A stretch of 64,000 nucleotides of DNA from Solirubrobacterales bacterium (GTDB taxonomy: Bacteria > Actinomycetota > Thermoleophilia > Solirubrobacterales > 70-9): contig JAICSS010000004.1 in assembly GCA_025936755.1 (NCBI GenBank), positions 62,001 through 126,000 of the forward strand, in the 5' to 3' direction. Below, in pieces: positions 62,070 through 64,000 of this stretch. Numbering within the stretch: the stretch's first letter is position 1; every line of letters starts with the position of its first letter. The position numbers and the translations under genes are program-made. The notes beneath the pieces were generated by a model. It was not told where the DNA came from. It did no database searches and saw only the letters and a program-made list of their open reading frames with translations.

Positions 62070-62085
62070 AGGATTTTCACGAGTG
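62064..62085. promoter_or_regulatory. PHO-box-like direct repeats
   Basis: GTTCACAGGAT (62064-62074) and TTTCACGAGTG (62075-62085) are adjacent 11-bp units fitting the actinobacterial PHO-box pattern of GTTCA(C) repeats. They cover the start region of the response regulator gene, suggesting autoregulation. Confidence 0.5.
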
Positions 62086-62141
62086 GTCGCCGGTGGCCCC
62101 GAATTTGCGCGGAGACCTGTTCGTCTGAGCGAACTTCGGAG

Positions 62142-62984
62142 CTAGAACGTCGCCGGCCGCAGGCCGGTGGCGATGATCAGCAGGATCGCGGCGCCGGCCG
62201 CGTAGCGGTAGAGGACGAAGGGGCGGTAGCTGGTCGTCCGCAGCAGGCGCAGGAGGAAGGAGATCGCGAAGTAGCCGGAGACGGCGGCGGCGGTCGTCCC
62301 CACCGCCATCGGCCCCCCCACCCCCGGCGGCAGCCCTTCTTTGGCCGCCTCCAGCGCCTTGTAAGCGGTGGCCCCGGCGACGGCCGGGATCAGCAGCAGG
62401 AAGGAGAAGCGGGCGGCGGCGTCGCGGTCGAGGCCGAGCCAGCGGGCGGCGGTGATCGTGATCCCCGAGCGCGAGGTCCCCGGGGCCAGCGCCAGCACCT
62501 GGGCGAGCCCGACGTACCAGCCGTCGCGCAGCTTCGCGTCGCCGAGATCGCGGCGCTGCGGCATGCGGTCGGCGTACCCGAGCAGGGCGCCGAAGACGAT
62601 CAGCTGGATCGCGATCATCCAGGGCTCGCCGAGGTGTTCGTCGATGAAGCTCGAGCCGAGGCCGCCGGCGATCACCGCCGGCACGGTGCCGATCGCGATC
62701 GTCACCGCCAGCCGCTGCTCATGGGCGCGGATCGCCCGCTGCCGGACTGCTTGGACGAAGCCGCGAATGAGGACGAGGGCCTCGACCCGGAAGTAGGCGA
62801 TCGCGGCGATCAGGGTGCCGGCGTGGAGGGCGACGTCGAAGGTCTTGTTGAAGGTCTCGTGGTCCTGCAGGAAGGTGTAGTCCTGCAGCCAGGGGACGAT
62901 GATGAGGTGGCCGGAGGAGGAGATCGGCAGGAACTCGGTCAGTCCCTGGACCACCCCCAGCAGCAGGGCCTCGAGGTTCGACAT
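62142..62984 (-). CDS. uppP: Undecaprenyl-diphosphatase UppP (BacA)
   Basis: 280 residues, about eight membrane helices. The two signature loops are intact: GLTEFLPISSSGHLIIVPWL and VLALAPGTSRSGITITAARW, with the Glu and Arg/Ser residues used in catalysis. It recycles the lipid carrier of wall synthesis and gives bacitracin tolerance. TAGGAT lies 8 nt before its ATG. It is divergent from the next gene. Confidence 0.96.
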   Translation of the reverse strand: MSNLEALLLGVVQGLTEFLPISSSGHLIIVPWLQDYTFLQDHETFNKTFDVALHAGTLIAAIAYFRVEALVLIRGFVQAVRQRAIRAHEQRLAVTIAIGTVPAVIAGGLGSSFIDEHLGEPWMIAIQLIVFGALLGYADRMPQRRDLGDAKLRDGWYVGLAQVLALAPGTSRSGITITAARWLGLDRDAAARFSFLLLIPAVAGATAYKALEAAKEGLPPGVGGPMAVGTTAAAVSGYFAISFLLRLLRTTSYRPFVLYRYAAGAAILLIIATGLRPATF

Positions 62985-63035
62985 GGCGGCGCATCCTACG
63001 CGTCGCGACCCCGGCTTGCGCTAGATTTCCGCCCC

Positions 63036-63275
63036 GTGAAGCGCACCGCCGCAGCCCTGCTCTCGATCTGGGCCCTGATGCTGCTCGTCGCCCCGGCCGC
63101 CCTTGCCGACGAGGGCGTCGGCCTCGCCGGGCCGACCACCGACAAGACGGTGACCTTCTTCTGCTTCGGCGTGATCTTCTTCTTCGCCGCCCTGGTGATC
63201 GTCCTCTCGCTGCTCCAGAACAAGCTGGAGAAGCGCAAGGAACAGCGCCGCAGCGACCTCGCGCGCTTCAACTAG
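63036..63275 (+). CDS. Small membrane protein with signal peptide
   Basis: 79 residues: a signal-like start (MKRTAAALLSIWALMLLVAP, cleavage near ALA-DEG), a short outside loop and one membrane helix (about 43-63, FFCFGVIFFFAALVIVLSLL) followed by a strongly basic tail (NKLEKRKEQRRSDLARF). No family is recognised. GTG start with TAGATT 8 nt upstream. It ends 3 bp before the phosphatase-like gene. Confidence 0.75.
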   Translation: MKRTAAALLSIWALMLLVAPAALADEGVGLAGPTTDKTVTFFCFGVIFFFAALVIVLSLLQNKLEKRKEQRRSDLARFN

Positions 63276-63278
63276 TCG

Positions 63279-63680
63279 TTGGCCCGCGCCCTCTTCGTCT
63301 GCCTCCACAACGCCGGCCGCTCGCAGATCAGCGAGGCGCTGTTCAGCCGCGAGGCCGAAGGGCGGCACGAGGCGCGCTCGGCGGGGACGACCCCGGCGGA
63401 GGCGGTTCATCCCGAGGTGGTCGAGGCGATGGACGAGCTCGGGATCGACCTCAGCGAGCGCCGGCCGCGGAAGCTCTCCCGGGAGGACGCCGAGTGGGCC
63501 GACGTGGTGGTGACGATGGGCTGCGGCGACGAGTGCCCCTACATCCCCGGCAAGCGCTACCTCGACTGGGACCTGACCGACCCGAAGGGCCAGCCGGTCG
63601 AGGCCGTGCGGGCGACGCGCGAGGAGATCGAGCGCCGGGTGCGGGCGCTGGTCGCCGAGCTGGACGTCGGCGGCGGGTAA
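63279..63680 (+). CDS. Arsenate reductase / LMW phosphotyrosine phosphatase family protein
   Basis: 133 residues with the P-loop VCLHNAGRSQISEALF (C-x5-R-S) at the N-terminus, SAGTTPAEAVHPEVVEAMDE, LSERRPRKLSRED and TMGCGDECPYIPGKRYLDWD, which is typical of ArsC-type members. It is either a thiol-linked arsenate reductase or a phosphatase. Cys in GCGDECP may relay disulfides. The TTG start is inferred, since the fold begins there. No arsenite exporter is in the window. Confidence 0.85.
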   Translation: MARALFVCLHNAGRSQISEALFSREAEGRHEARSAGTTPAEAVHPEVVEAMDELGIDLSERRPRKLSREDAEWADVVVTMGCGDECPYIPGKRYLDWDLTDPKGQPVEAVRATREEIERRVRALVAELDVGGG

Positions 63681-63688
63681 CCGCCTAT

Positions 63689-64000
63689 TCAGGAGAGGCG
63701 GAAGCCGGAGAGGAGGCGTTTCTCCGTCTCGCCCTCGACCTTGGCGATCACTTCGAGCCGGCCCTCCAGCGGGGTGTCGCGGATCTTCGTCGCCAGCAGG
63801 TCGTCGACCTGGAAGATCCCGGCCGAGTTGTTGAGCTGGATCTCGATCCGCACCGGGCGCTCCTCCCCGGCGCCGATCCGGACCTCGTCGACGGCCGCGG
63901 CGGAGATCGAGTGGATGCCCTCGTGGCCCAGCTCGATCGGGGTGCGGATGCGGCCCTGGGCCATGTCGAGCGCGTCGGCGACGCGGACGACGCCGGCCTC
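63689..64000 (-). CDS. HD-domain phosphohydrolase, 3' part
   Basis: An open frame enters from the right edge and ends at 63689. The visible 103 residues begin EAGVVRVADALDMAQGR, the last helix of an HD domain, and continue with IHSISAAAVDEVRIGAGEER and LNNSAGIFQVDDLLATKIRD. An ATG at 63964 is probably internal, since the frame and family motif extend beyond it. HD proteins are metal-dependent phosphohydrolases. The substrate and 5' end cannot be seen. Confidence 0.75.
   Translation of the reverse strand, partial: EAGVVRVADALDMAQGRIRTPIELGHEGIHSISAAAVDEVRIGAGEERPVRIEIQLNNSAGIFQVDDLLATKIRDTPLEGRLEVIAKVEGETEKRLLSGFRLS

Overview
The window is 64 kb of chromosome from a high-GC actinobacterium, most likely class Thermoleophilia (Solirubrobacterales or a relative). 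That placement is an inference from three things: the strong GC bias at third codon positions, actinobacterial gene clusters (a uvrC-rapZ...gapA-pgk-tpiA order, an alkB-rubredoxin-TetR set, pst/ppk/ppx genes), and very large secreted proteins of a kind I associate with this lineage. Many genes have no Shine-Dalgarno sequence and instead carry a TANNNT hexamer 5-8 nt before the start codon, as expected for leaderless transcripts.

Left part (1-12.3 kb): a cut-off hypothetical gene, a HicAB toxin-antitoxin pair, a membrane/GAF-like protein, a PaiB-like flavin protein, a SnoaL-like protein, a secreted seven-repeat propeller-like protein and a GNAT acetyltransferase. Then comes an alkane-oxidation operon (alkB, rubredoxin, TetR regulator) with a palindrome inside its promoter, followed by secG, ccmF, ccmE, an SDR oxidoreductase and a GT2 glycosyltransferase.

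Centre-left (12.3-24 kb): three tandem, same-strand genes encode paralogous secreted proteins of 960-992 residues. Each appears to be built of four repeats bracketed by cysteines. They lie next to a divergent winged-helix regulator that shares an operator-like inverted repeat with the third gene. This is the best candidate in the window for an undescribed system. A HipBA module and tRNA-Gly(CCC) follow.

Centre (24-42 kb): ccmG-ccmH, a degenerate MinD/CpsD-like protein coupled to argS, a metallophosphoesterase, a lipoprotein-Ser/Thr kinase pair and tgt. Next is the cluster uvrC-rapZ-[ABC-2 exporter]-[VOC protein]-gapA-pgk-tpiA-gpmI, where the exporter and VOC gene occupy the place usually held by yvcK-whiA. 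A crotonase and a cupredoxin lipoprotein come after it.

Right part (42-64 kb): an Fn3-like secreted protein of unusual composition, a MaoC-like protein, a frameshifted cupin gene, a cyclic-nucleotide-binding/thioredoxin-reductase-like fusion facing a CpdA-like phosphodiesterase, a putative toxin-antitoxin pair, and a four-gene TadE/TadE/unknown/TadG-VanY-lytic-transglycosylase operon. A long phosphate block follows: pit, DUF47, ppk, an inserted segment, ppx, phoU, pstB, pstA, pstC, pstS and a PhoB-type response regulator with PHO-box-like repeats. ppk has no normal start codon, and a gene remnant lies beside it, which suggests a rearrangement junction near 54.9 kb. The window ends with uppP, a small membrane protein, an ArsC/LMW-PTP-like protein and the 3' part of an HD-domain gene. 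I saw no rRNA, CRISPR array or transposase.
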